A stretch of 64,000 bases of DNA, from contig JALGZR010000019.1 in the NCBI GenBank assembly GCA_025774805.1, positions 1 through 64,000 of the forward strand, read 5' to 3'. A program made the translations under genes and the position numbers. The DNA comes from a bacterium (lineage in GTDB: Bacteria; ARS69). Positions 52,998-61,647 of the stretch are shown in pieces. The stretch's first letter is position 1. Each line of letters starts with the position of its first letter. Under the pieces are notes generated by a model. That model had not been told where the DNA came from. It made no database searches and saw nothing but the letters and a program-made list of their open reading frames with translations.

Positions 52998-53340
52998 GTC
53001 GGTCCTCCCGTTCCAAGGGTGGGGGTCGAACGATCACTGCCGATGGATGGGAATACGGGAGAGGCGGGGGAAGGGTTGCCCTCGGGCGGTGAGAGGGCCC
53101 CTTTTGCCTGGTCTCTCGGGTCCCCGCCCGACCCCCGGCGGGGAGGGGCTCTCCAACCGATTGAAACGAGGAAGGTTGTGTTCAAGGTCGCGCTCAAGAC
53201 CGCCTCGAGCGAGGCCGATTCTAGGGCGAGGCAACTTGGCCTGCGTTTCTCAACTGGCGCGGCGATCCGCGGCCGCAGCAGAGCACGGTGAGAACCGCAA
53301 GCCAGCCCTCGATCCCGAGAGACCCTCTCGAAGGGACGAG
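52998..53340. other. Intergenic region with a decayed family B repeat
   Basis: 343 bases between divergently transcribed genes. Apart from the repeat at 53235-53305 it shows no gene or clear promoter. Open frames crossing it are extensions of flanking reading frames. Confidence 0.5.
53235..53305. repeat. Family B palindromic element, decayed copy
   Basis: The left arm CTTGGCCTGCGTTTCTCAAC and the right arm CGGTGAGAACCGCAAGCCAG (53286-53305) still pair imperfectly. The core GCGGCCGCAGCAGAGCA resembles the core at 56600-56615. The CTAG edges are lost. Confidence 0.65.
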
Positions 53341-54807
53341 ATGAACGAACGGCATCCCCTCCTCGCCCGACAGCTCGAGGAGGTGGGCTGGACCGACCCG
53401 GGGGTCCGGCCGACCGCGGAGCAGCTCCGCGCTCTTCTGGAGCGCGTGGAGGGGACCTACGCCGAGGCGGACCGGTACCGGCGCAAGGCGAATCGCTCCC
53501 GCAACCGGTCCTCCCGCGTGATGGAGCAGGCGCGCAGCGACTTCGTCGCGAACATGGGCCACGAGATCCGGACACCCTTGAACGGCGTGATCGGGATGTC
53601 GGAGCTCCTGCTCGAGACGGAGCTGGTGTTGGAGCAGAGGGAGTACGCGAGCACGATTCGGGACTCCGCCCGTCACCTGCTCTCGATCATCAACGATCTC
53701 CTGGACTACTCACGGATCGAGGCGAACCGGCTGCTCCTCGAGTCGATCCCGTTCGATCTCGGGCGCACCACCGAGGACGTCGTCAAGCTCATGTCCGCGG
53801 AGGCGGGGCGCAAGAAGATCGAGCTGATCCACCGTTTCGATTCGAAGACCCCGCGCCGGGTCATCGGCGACCCCAGTCGTATCCGACAGGTCGTGTTGAA
53901 CCTCGTGGGGAACGCGGTGAAGTTCACGCGCAAGGGGCACGTGATCGTGGATGTGCGAGTGGTCGAGGCGAACCCGACGGTGGCGATGGTCCGGATCGAG
54001 GTCAAGGACACCGGGATCGGCATTCCCGCGGAGCGTCTCGATGCGATCTTCGAGCAGTTCATGCAGGCGGACGAGAGCAAGCCCCGGCACTTCGGAGGCA
54101 CCGGTCTCGGCCTCGCGATCTCCCGTCGTCTCGCGGAGCTGATGGGCGGGTCTCTGGCGGCCCGGAGCGAGCCGGGACGGGGCTCGACGTTCCGGTTCGA
54201 TGTCCCGCTGCGCATTGAGACGAACGTTGCGCCGACGCTCTACGCGGGGGAGCTCGTCGGAGTGCGCGTCCTCGTCGTGGACTCGGCCAACGTGACGCGG
54301 TCGGCCCTCGTGGATCAACTCGCCTCGTGGGGATTGCGCTGTGACGGCGTCGAGTCCGAAGCCATCGCATCCCGTCAGCTCAACGCGGCCGTGGAGAAGG
54401 ACGACCCCTATCAGGTCGTGATTCTCAGCTCGAACCTCGAGAACCTGGATGCGGAGGCCTTCGGAGCCCTGGTGAAGGGGCAGGCAAACCTCGCGGCCAC
54501 GGAGCTCATCTACCTGGCGTCCGTCGGGGAGCAGGGTCAGTCGAAGCGGTTGCAGGAGATCGGATTCTCCGGCTACCTCGTGAAGCCCGTCCGGGAAACG
54601 GCGCTCAAGGACATGCTCTCGGTCGTGGTGGGAGGGCGCGCGACCGGAAAGAAGCGCGTTCTCGTCACGCAGCACACATTGAAGGACTCGACGATTCTCC
54701 CCTGTCCTCCCGAGCTGCGTGCCGGGAAGGAGACCTCCGGTCCCCCGCCCGCCGATCCCGCCTCGGCTCACACCAAGCGCGTACTTCTCGTGGACGACAA
54801 CCGATAA
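53341..54807 (+). CDS. Hybrid histidine kinase, N-terminal part (frameshifted gene)
   Basis: 488 aa up to a premature TAA. A cytoplasmic N-terminal coiled coil precedes HisKA with [20 protein letters not shown]. The HATPase has [24 protein letters not shown] and [19 protein letters not shown] degenerate receiver-like domain ([20 protein letters not shown]) lacks the normal acidic pair. The second receiver begins VLLVDDN and is then cut: inserting one C at 54801-54802 restores DDNPIN and runs into the downstream frame. The gene is therefore a hybrid kinase broken by a one-base deletion, real or from assembly. Confidence 0.85.
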   Translation: MNERHPLLARQLEEVGWTDPGVRPTAEQLRALLERVEGTYAEADRYRRKANRSRNRSSRVMEQARSDFVANMGHEIRTPLNGVIGMSELLLETELVLEQREYASTIRDSARHLLSIINDLLDYSRIEANRLLLESIPFDLGRTTEDVVKLMSAEAGRKKIELIHRFDSKTPRRVIGDPSRIRQVVLNLVGNAVKFTRKGHVIVDVRVVEANPTVAMVRIEVKDTGIGIPAERLDAIFEQFMQADESKPRHFGGTGLGLAISRRLAELMGGSLAARSEPGRGSTFRFDVPLRIETNVAPTLYAGELVGVRVLVVDSANVTRSALVDQLASWGLRCDGVESEAIASRQLNAAVEKDDPYQVVILSSNLENLDAEAFGALVKGQANLAATELIYLASVGEQGQSKRLQEIGFSGYLVKPVRETALKDMLSVVVGGRATGKKRVLVTQHTLKDSTILPCPPELRAGKETSGPPPADPASAHTKRVLLVDDNR

Positions 54808-55175
54808 ACCTCCGCGTCGGGCGATCCATGCTCGAGAAGCTCGGGTGCGAGGTGGACACCGCGGAGAACGGGGCCGAGGCGATCGACCGGCACGCGAGCG
54901 GAGCCTACGCGATGGTCCTCATGGACCGCCGCATGCCCGTTCTCGACGGTTATCAGGCGGCGGCCCGCCTCCCCGAGCGCGAGCGAGCATCGGGGCGCCA
55001 CACCCCGATCATCGCCATGACGGCCAACGACGAGACCCGAGATCGGGATCGCTGTCTGGCGGCGGGCATGGACGGCTTCCTGGCCAAGCCGATTCTGACC
55101 GACGACCTTCGCAGCACTGTGGAGAGGTGGCCGTCCGCGCCTCGCCGGGCCCCCTCGACCCCCCGTTCGTCCTGA
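54808..55175 (+). pseudogene. Detached receiver domain of the frameshifted hybrid kinase
   Basis: Continues the kinase above in another frame: [20 protein letters not shown], then phospho-acceptor Asp replaced in context AMVLMDRRMPVLDGYQ (LMDxxMP retained), PIIAMTANDE and LAKPI. It is a good receiver lacking only its first strand and acidic pair, which lie before the frameshift at about 54802. The ATG at 54828 could in principle start a separate product, but that would lack the N-terminal acidic pocket and be non-functional. Confidence 0.75.
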
Positions 55176-55318
55176 TCCCCCCGGAGGCACCCGCCTCCCG
55201 TTGGCGCTCTCGTCGAATGCACTTATAGTCTCGCTCGGTGGCATCGGAAGTGGACCGTCCGGCCCGCCCGCGGAAGACGGGATTCCGACCGGAGGGGAAG
55301 GCTCTTGGATAAACGCCC

Positions 55319-56536
55319 ATGAACGCTCGCATCCGGTGCGCGTTGGCCCCGTCCGTTCGCGTCGTCCTCCTGTCCGCGCCGCTTGCGGCGATCGCCGCCG
55401 GCTGCGCGTCGACGGGACCCGACGGCGCGTTTCGGCCTCTGGTCCGGGGGGCGTGTCTCGCGAGTCCCGGCGAGATGCCGGCCGTGCTGGGATCGGTCGT
55501 GGTGGTCGCCCCGGCCGGTGACGGACCGGCCGCGACCGGCCCGCCCGCTCCGGAGGGGAAGGAGCTCGGGGCGCGGCTCACCGCGATGACCCGCGAGCTC
55601 CTGGAACACCGCGGATACCGCTTCGACCCCGAGCGCTCCTCCGTTCGCCTGACGGTTCGGGTGGAGACCGAGGACGCCGGGCCTCACGCCGCGCGGAAGC
55701 TGCCCGAGGTCGGGCTGGAGAGCGGTCTGAATCGTGCCGACGCCGACACCTGGGCCCCTGTCGGGGTCGCCGTCGCCACCCGGGTCCACCGCCGGAAGGT
55801 CCTGCCGGATCGGGCTGGGGAAGGACCGGTGTCGGGGGACCTCACGACTCGCCGCGTGACTCTCGAAGTCCGTCTGCACGAGATCCAGGCCTGGAAGGGA
55901 GAGGCGCGCTGGACCGGGGGATCCGAGGGTCCGGAGGGCCAGCTCGCCTCCGCGATCCGTCTCCTCGTCTGGCATCTTCCCCGCGTGAAAGAGGGGGCAA
56001 GGGCCTTTCATCCCCTGGAGATCTCCGAGGTCGTCGGTTTCTACCGGGCGCGGTGCGCACAGGGACCGGTGATCTGCCCCGCTCTTCCGTTCGAGATCCG
56101 CTTTCCCGACCTCGAAACCGCGTACCATCAGGGATCCGGCTCCGGAGAGATCGACTGGAGCGAGACGGTCAACTCCCACTCGATCTCGCGTCCCGAGCTG
56201 CTTCCCGCGTACCTGCGTGTCCTCGAGACCGCGGATCGGGCGCTGCCCCGGGGGCGGCTGAGCCCTGAGGATCCGCTCGACGCGGAACTCTGGCGCTCGG
56301 TCACCCTCTTCGAGCGGGTGCGGGACGCGGCCACGGGCGACGAGGTCCACGTCCGGATCGAGGCGGTCCTCAAGAGCGCAACGAATGCCTACGAGGTCCG
56401 GAGCTGCGAGGTGGTCCCGCCGCTGGAGGTCCGTCACGTCGAAGCGGAGCTCGCAGAGTGGGACGCGGCCCTGCGCGGATGGGAAGAGGAAGAGCGGTCG
56501 GAGGAAGAAGAGGCCGGGGAGGCCGACGGAGAGTAG
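55319..56536 (+). CDS. Predicted lipoprotein of unknown function
   Basis: 405 aa. A signal peptide with lipobox PLAAIAAGC predicts an outer- or inner-membrane lipoprotein. The body is mixed alpha/beta with VVVVAPAGDG, RLTVRVETED, LTTRRVTLEVRLHEIQAWKG and SAIRLLVWHLPRV. The C terminus is strongly acidic (EEEERSEEEEAGEADGE). I recognise no family and no catalytic motif. A family B repeat lies just downstream, before the S8 protease. Confidence 0.72.
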   Translation: MNARIRCALAPSVRVVLLSAPLAAIAAGCASTGPDGAFRPLVRGACLASPGEMPAVLGSVVVVAPAGDGPAATGPPAPEGKELGARLTAMTRELLEHRGYRFDPERSSVRLTVRVETEDAGPHAARKLPEVGLESGLNRADADTWAPVGVAVATRVHRRKVLPDRAGEGPVSGDLTTRRVTLEVRLHEIQAWKGEARWTGGSEGPEGQLASAIRLLVWHLPRVKEGARAFHPLEISEVVGFYRARCAQGPVICPALPFEIRFPDLETAYHQGSGSGEIDWSETVNSHSISRPELLPAYLRVLETADRALPRGRLSPEDPLDAELWRSVTLFERVRDAATGDEVHVRIEAVLKSATNAYEVRSCEVVPPLEVRHVEAELAEWDAALRGWEEEERSEEEEAGEADGE

Positions 56537-56555
56537 ACTGATTGCGGGTGCCCCC

Positions 56556-56638
56556 GTCCTTCGCCTCTCACCAGGCTCGTCGCGAGGCCGCGGCGAACCG
56601 CTGCCGCAGCAGGGCATGGTGAGAAGCGCAGGCCAAGG
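56556..56638. repeat. Family B palindromic element, partly decayed copy
   Basis: CTCTCACCAGGCTCGTCGCG (left, 56565) and GGTGAGAAGCGCAGGCCA (right, about 56618-56635) flank the core AGGCCGCGGCGAACCGCTGC. The core also occurs inverted in the copy at 44440. Arms are imperfect and CTAG edges are lost. Confidence 0.75.
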
Positions 56639-56717
56639 TCGCCCTCGTCCCTTCCCGTGATCTATCATCGCCCGACTCTCCACTTTCTGGCCGTCCCGCT
56701 TCCGACGGAGTTTTCCC

Positions 56718-59700
56718 ATGACGATGGTCCGATCCGCTCTCGTACCGATCCTCCCGCTCTTCGCAATGGTCCTGACCCTTCCCGCTCCGGCTCCCTCCAC
56801 CGAGCCCTCGTTTCCGGCGACGGCGCTTCTGCCGAAGGCCGAGACCGGCGTCGATCGGTTCCTCGCGGAGCACCCGGAGTACGACGGCCGCGGCGTGATC
56901 GTCGTCATCTTCGACAGCGGGGTGGATCCCGGTGCCCCGGGACTGCAGGTCACGACCGACGGCAAGCCGAAGATCATCGACGTGATCGACGGCTCGGGCA
57001 GCGGGGACGTCGACACCTCGACGCGCCGGCAGCTCGAGGAGGGGACGCTCGACGGCCTCTCCGGACGGCGGCTGAGACCGCATCCCGACTGGAGCTGTCC
57101 CACGGGGGAGTACCACCTGGGGCTCAAGCCGGCGTACGAGCTGTTCCCGCGCGGTCTGGTGACCCGCCTGAAGGAGAAGCGGAGAGAGGACTGGGACGAG
57201 AGCCACCGGATCGCGGTGGAGACGGCGAACCGGGAGCTCGCCGATTGGAAAGACGCTCACCCCGAGCCGGCGGGTGAGGACCGGAAGTGGCGAGAGGAGC
57301 TGGAGGCGCGTCTCGAGAGGCTGAACGCGCTCGCAGAGGACTGGGACGATCCGGGTCCCGTGTACGACTGCGTCGTGTTCCACGACGGGGAGCGTTGGCA
57401 GGCCGCGATCGACACCGACGAGGACGGCGACTTCGAGGACGAGACCTCGCTCACGAGTTTCCGCGATGAGCGGCGCTGGGCCACGTTCGGAGAAGAGGAT
57501 CTCCTGAACTACGTGATCAACGTATACAAAGAGGGCGACCTGCTCTCGATCGTCGCGGACGCCGGCGCCCACGGAACTCACGTGGCCGGAATCGTGGCCG
57601 CGCACGACCCCGACCGTCCGGAGATGAACGGCATCGCCCCCGGGGCGCAGCTCGTGACGGTGAAGATCGGCGACACGCGTCTCGGATCGACCTCGGTCGG
57701 GACCGGAGACGTTCGGGGACTCGTCGTGACCCGGCAGCACGACGCCGATCTCATCAACATGTCGTACGGCGGTCCGACCGCCATGCCCGACTACGGCCGG
57801 ATCGACGATCTGCGCGGCGAGATCGTCAACGACGACGGGGTGATCTTCGTCTCGACGGCCGGGAATTCGGGGCCGGCGCTCTCCTCCGTCGGCGGTCCGG
57901 GGGGCACGTCCTCGGCCACACTGGGTATCGGAGCCGCGATCTCTCCTCCGATGATGGCGGCACAGTACTCGGTCCGGGATCCCTACGACGAACTGCAATA
58001 CCCCTGGTCGAGCCGGGGTCCCGTGCCGGACGGCTTCCTCGGCGTCGACTTCAGCGCTCCCGGCGCCGCGATCTCTCCGGTTCCGAACTGGACGTTGCGC
58101 GGAAACGCGCTCATGAACGGCACGTCCATGGCGGCGCCCAGCGTCTGCGGGGGCATCGCGCTCCTCCTCTCCGGGATGAAGGCCGAAGGGGTCCCCTACA
58201 CGCCGCACACGGTCCGGCGCGCCCTCGCGAACACGGCGCGTCCTCTTCCCGGCATGACGCCGTGGGACGAGGGCGCCGGCACGGTGCAGATCGACCGGGC
58301 CTGGGAGCATCTCCTCGAGCACGCCGGCCGATCGGACGGGGACGTGCGCTTCGAGATCTCCGTCGCCGCGAAGGCGGGAGGTCGAGGTATCTACCTGCGC
58401 GAGCCCTTCGAGAACGACCGTCCCTTCCTCTCCTCCGTGACCGTCGATCCGGTCTTTCCGGAGGAGGCCGACAATCGCGACAAGGTCGAGTACGAGACGC
58501 GCGTGCTCCTCGAGCCGTCCGAGCCCTGGGTGGAGGTCGCCGACGCCGTCCTCCTCATGCACGGAGGGCGGAGCTTCGACGTGCGGGTGGATCCGACCGG
58601 GCTTCCGCCGGGCGCCCACTGGGCCGAGATCCGGGGCCTGGACGCCCGCGATCCCCGTCTCGGTCCTCTCTTCCGGGTGCCGATCACGGTCATCCGCACG
58701 CTCCCCTTGGAGGTCGGGTCGGAGTGGATCTACCGGGACACTCTCCGTTTCGTCCCGGGCCAGGTCGAGCGGCGCTTCCTCGCCGTTCCGTTCGGCGCCA
58801 CGTGGGCCGACCTCACGCTTCGCCGTCTCGACGACGACACCTCGCGCCGCCTCATCCTCCACACGGTCCAGCTCGTCGAGGGGGAGGCATATTCTTCCCA
58901 CAGCTTCCGCCGCTGGATCGGCTTCCGGGAGGACGCGGAGGTCGTCCGCACGATCCCGGTCGTCGGTGAGCGGACGCTCGAGCTTGCCGTCGCTCAGGAC
59001 TGGCGAAGTCTCGGGGAGTCGGAGTTCGAACTCGAGGTCGAGTTTCACGGAATCGTGCCGGCCGACGAGCGCATCGCGCTCGACGGGGCCGGGATCGCCG
59101 TGCCGCTCGACGTGACGGCTCCTCTGCGGAGCGAGTCGCTCTCCCCGTCCGGCTCGCTGAAGACACTGCGGCGCCCGCTCCGGCCGTCCGAGACCGAGAT
59201 CCGGGCGCTCGGCCCGGAGCGGGACCGTCTCTCGAAGGAGCGCCAGGTCTACGAGATGATCGCGACGTACGACGTGGCCGTCGCGGAGAAAGGGGAGTTC
59301 TCGGTCGTGCCCGCGATGAGCGCGCTTCCGCACATCGAGGACACGTACGAGTCGCAGCTCTGGATGATCCACGACGCGAACGGCCGGCGCGTCGCCGTGG
59401 GCGCGGGGGGAATCGACGAGACGGTGTCGCTCGACGAAGGCGACTACACGCTGCGGTACCACGTGCGACACGACGATCCGGCGGCGCTCGAGGCGATCGA
59501 GAGCGTGGCCGTGCTTCTCGACCGGAAGCTGGACCCGCCGATCTCGCTCTCCTTTCACCGTGACGCCGCCGCCGCGATGGAGGACCGGGACCCGTTCGGC
59601 ACGCGCCGGCTCGCGGCAGGGGAGACGGCCCGTCTCGTGATCGCGGTGCCCGGTCCCGATGCGCTTCCCGAGGAGGCGAAGGAGGGGGACATCCTCCTGG

Positions 59701-60566
59701 GATCGGTGACGTTTGGCGAGAGCGACACCTCGCTGTCCGGATCCGGCCGGAGGCCCGGGGGGTACCCGGTGACGATGGCGGTGCCTCCCTCCCCGGCCAC
59801 CCCGGAGGATTCCGACGCCGCCGAGGACGAGGCGGCGGACGAGAGGAGCGAGCTGGAGAAGCTCGCGGAGGAGGTACGCGACCTGAAGGTGGAGCGGCTC
59901 GAGACGCTCACCGGCGAGGAGAACGTCGAGGCCTTCGACGCGCTCGCAGACGAGATCCTGGACGAGTGGCCGCACCACCTTCCCGTACTCGTGGCCAAGC
60001 TCCGTCGCCTCGATTCCGACGAGGAAGGAGAGAAGAAGGACGCGGGGGCGGTCGTGAAGGCGGCCGACCGGGTGATCGACCGCGTCGACACGGAGGAGCT
60101 CGCGGCGCACTTCGGCGTCACGGTGGACGAGGAGGATCCCGCGGCCCGGGCGAAGCACAAGGAGATGAAGGCGAGGCGGAGTGCTCTGCGCGAGGCGCTT
60201 CGCCGCAAAGCCGGCGCAATCCACGAGGTAGCGCGGGATAGGGCGGCACGATCGGCCGACGGCGCGATCGATCCCGAGGACGATCACGTCCGTGCGTTCG
60301 AAATCGCCTTCGACGAGTACGACCGGTGGGTCGATCCCGACGACGAGGAGCGACTCGAGCTCGCACTGGATCGGGAGCGATTGCACGGACGTCTCGGCAG
60401 CGCTCTCGCGATGCTCGACCGGCATATCGCCGACGCCGAGAAGCCGGAGCGGGATCTCTACGAGCGGCGGATCGCCCTCCTCGAAGGGCTCGGCTGGAAT
60501 CACGCGGCGGAAAGCGGGCGGCGGGACCGTCTCGTGCGGTTCCCACCGGGGATGCCGCCGTTCTAG
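56718..60566 (+). CDS. Secreted S8 serine protease, tripeptidyl-peptidase-II-like
   Basis: 1282-aa subtilase with a signal peptide (SALVPILPLFAMVLTLPAPAP). The catalytic triad is D66 in VIFDSGVDPGAPG, H285 in GAHGTHVAGI and S470 in NGTSMAAPSVCGG. A long insert between Asp and His, the text LQVTTDGKPKIIDVIDGSGS, and large C-terminal domains are typical of tripeptidyl peptidase II, which cleaves tripeptides from N termini. The C-terminal third is rich in Glu/Asp/Arg helices. The TAG stop is part of a degenerate palindromic element. It is probably a periplasmic or extracellular protein-degrading enzyme. Confidence 0.9.
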   Translation: MTMVRSALVPILPLFAMVLTLPAPAPSTEPSFPATALLPKAETGVDRFLAEHPEYDGRGVIVVIFDSGVDPGAPGLQVTTDGKPKIIDVIDGSGSGDVDTSTRRQLEEGTLDGLSGRRLRPHPDWSCPTGEYHLGLKPAYELFPRGLVTRLKEKRREDWDESHRIAVETANRELADWKDAHPEPAGEDRKWREELEARLERLNALAEDWDDPGPVYDCVVFHDGERWQAAIDTDEDGDFEDETSLTSFRDERRWATFGEEDLLNYVINVYKEGDLLSIVADAGAHGTHVAGIVAAHDPDRPEMNGIAPGAQLVTVKIGDTRLGSTSVGTGDVRGLVVTRQHDADLINMSYGGPTAMPDYGRIDDLRGEIVNDDGVIFVSTAGNSGPALSSVGGPGGTSSATLGIGAAISPPMMAAQYSVRDPYDELQYPWSSRGPVPDGFLGVDFSAPGAAISPVPNWTLRGNALMNGTSMAAPSVCGGIALLLSGMKAEGVPYTPHTVRRALANTARPLPGMTPWDEGAGTVQIDRAWEHLLEHAGRSDGDVRFEISVAAKAGGRGIYLREPFENDRPFLSSVTVDPVFPEEADNRDKVEYETRVLLEPSEPWVEVADAVLLMHGGRSFDVRVDPTGLPPGAHWAEIRGLDARDPRLGPLFRVPITVIRTLPLEVGSEWIYRDTLRFVPGQVERRFLAVPFGATWADLTLRRLDDDTSRRLILHTVQLVEGEAYSSHSFRRWIGFREDAEVVRTIPVVGERTLELAVAQDWRSLGESEFELEVEFHGIVPADERIALDGAGIAVPLDVTAPLRSESLSPSGSLKTLRRPLRPSETEIRALGPERDRLSKERQVYEMIATYDVAVAEKGEFSVVPAMSALPHIEDTYESQLWMIHDANGRRVAVGAGGIDETVSLDEGDYTLRYHVRHDDPAALEAIESVAVLLDRKLDPPISLSFHRDAAAAMEDRDPFGTRRLAAGETARLVIAVPGPDALPEEAKEGDILLGSVTFGESDTSLSGSGRRPGGYPVTMAVPPSPATPEDSDAAEDEAADERSELEKLAEEVRDLKVERLETLTGEENVEAFDALADEILDEWPHHLPVLVAKLRRLDSDEEGEKKDAGAVVKAADRVIDRVDTEELAAHFGVTVDEEDPAARAKHKEMKARRSALREALRRKAGAIHEVARDRAARSADGAIDPEDDHVRAFEIAFDEYDRWVDPDDEERLELALDRERLHGRLGSALAMLDRHIADAEKPERDLYERRIALLEGLGWNHAAESGRRDRLVRFPPGMPPF

Positions 60567-60618
60567 CCCGGGCTATCCTGCATTTCTCGCCAGGCTCGTT
60601 GCGAGGCTGCGGATAGTC
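60563..60618. repeat. Degenerate CTAG-bounded repeat after the protease
   Basis: Begins CTAGCCCGGGCTATCCTGCA and continues TTTCTCGCCAGGCTCGTTGC, so a family B left arm is preceded by a short family A-like end. No right arm is seen. The TAG is the stop codon of the protease gene. Confidence 0.6.
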
Positions 60619-60699
60619 TGCCGCTCGCGGCTTGCTTTCGATCCCCCCGAGGGTCCATCATCCCAACGGCTGCTCTCAGCCGGAAGGGAGGTCTCTGTC

Positions 60700-61398
60700 A
60701 TGCGCATTGCTTCTGTCTTCGCACTCCTGATTCTCGCCTTCGGACCGGCGCACGCCAGCGGGTTCGACCGCGACGGGAATCCCTTGTTCGGCGACGGCAC
60801 CATCCGGGATCCGTCGGATCCCGTTGCTCCGCACCCCGGCGTCATGATCTTCGACAACCAGGCCGACTTCCTCGCCGCCGCCGGCAGCGTGACCACCGAG
60901 GATTTCGAGGACGAGCCGCTCGTGGGCGACTGCAGCAGCGGCGCACAGACGTTTCTGTCGTTCGACCACTTCGACGCCACGGCGACCCCCGCCGCGCTTA
61001 AGGTGCTCGGTGTCGATTGCGGCAACGGCAACCACAACACGACCCCGGGCGGCTTCAAGTACCTGTCCGCGGACACGGATCTCGGGGGCGTCTCCGCCTT
61101 CGTGACGCTGTCTTTCAACACGTTCCTCCACGCGTTCGGGCTCTATCTCATCGACATCGAGGCCGGCGGAGGAAGCGTGGAGCTCACCATCAACGGAGTC
61201 CCTTACCTGGTACCAGGGGGCCCGAACGGTGGAGAGAGCTACTTCGGGATCGTGAGCCCGGTCTCTTTCACCGACATCGAAATCGCGATCGTCTCGGGCT
61301 CCGACAGCCACTACTCGCTCGACGACATCGCGTACGGCGCGGGGCCGGTCGCGGTCGAGGCCGACTCCTGGGGCAAGGTCAAGGCGATCTATCGCTAG
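60700..61398 (+). CDS. Secreted protein with C-terminal SWGKVK motif
   Basis: 232 aa. A signal peptide (MRIASVFALLILAFGPAHA) is followed by a beta-rich domain: IFDNQADFLAAAGSVTTEDF, then FGLYLIDIEAGGGSVELTIN and SLDDIAYG, reminiscent of PEP-CTERM-type or choice-of-anchor secreted proteins. It ends VEADSWGKVKAIYR, closely matching the end of the next secreted protein. GGAAGGGAGG precedes the ATG. No enzyme motif; probably an extracellular or surface protein. Confidence 0.75.
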   Translation: MRIASVFALLILAFGPAHASGFDRDGNPLFGDGTIRDPSDPVAPHPGVMIFDNQADFLAAAGSVTTEDFEDEPLVGDCSSGAQTFLSFDHFDATATPAALKVLGVDCGNGNHNTTPGGFKYLSADTDLGGVSAFVTLSFNTFLHAFGLYLIDIEAGGGSVELTINGVPYLVPGGPNGGESYFGIVSPVSFTDIEIAIVSGSDSHYSLDDIAYGAGPVAVEADSWGKVKAIYR

Positions 61399-61647
61399 AC
61401 GCCTCGGCCGACCGACGGTCGAGAGTCACCATGCCGGGAAGTGGGCGCGGGGCGGTTCTCCGTGACCGCCTCGTGCCGCCCGGCAAGCGCTCGGGGAGAC
61501 GTGTCGGAGGAGCTTGGCCCGCCTTCTGCGCACGGTCCGGAGCTCTCCGGGGAGACCTGCCGGCCGGCCGGCGCGCACCGGAAGCGGTCGGGTTGTGATG
61601 CGGGACCGTACCGTGCGAGAATCGCAGGGTACGGAGGTCGATCGTCC

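Noticed and set aside
56568-60503. 1311-codon open frame on the minus strand opposite the S8 protease
   Set aside because: It is an antisense shadow of a GC-rich gene. Its translation is rich in R, H, V, D, E without any domain, while the plus strand has an intact catalytic triad and signal peptide.
6838-60618. Repeats considered as a CRISPR array
   Set aside because: Copies are single, widely spaced and palindromic with different cores; there are no regular spacers and no cas genes.
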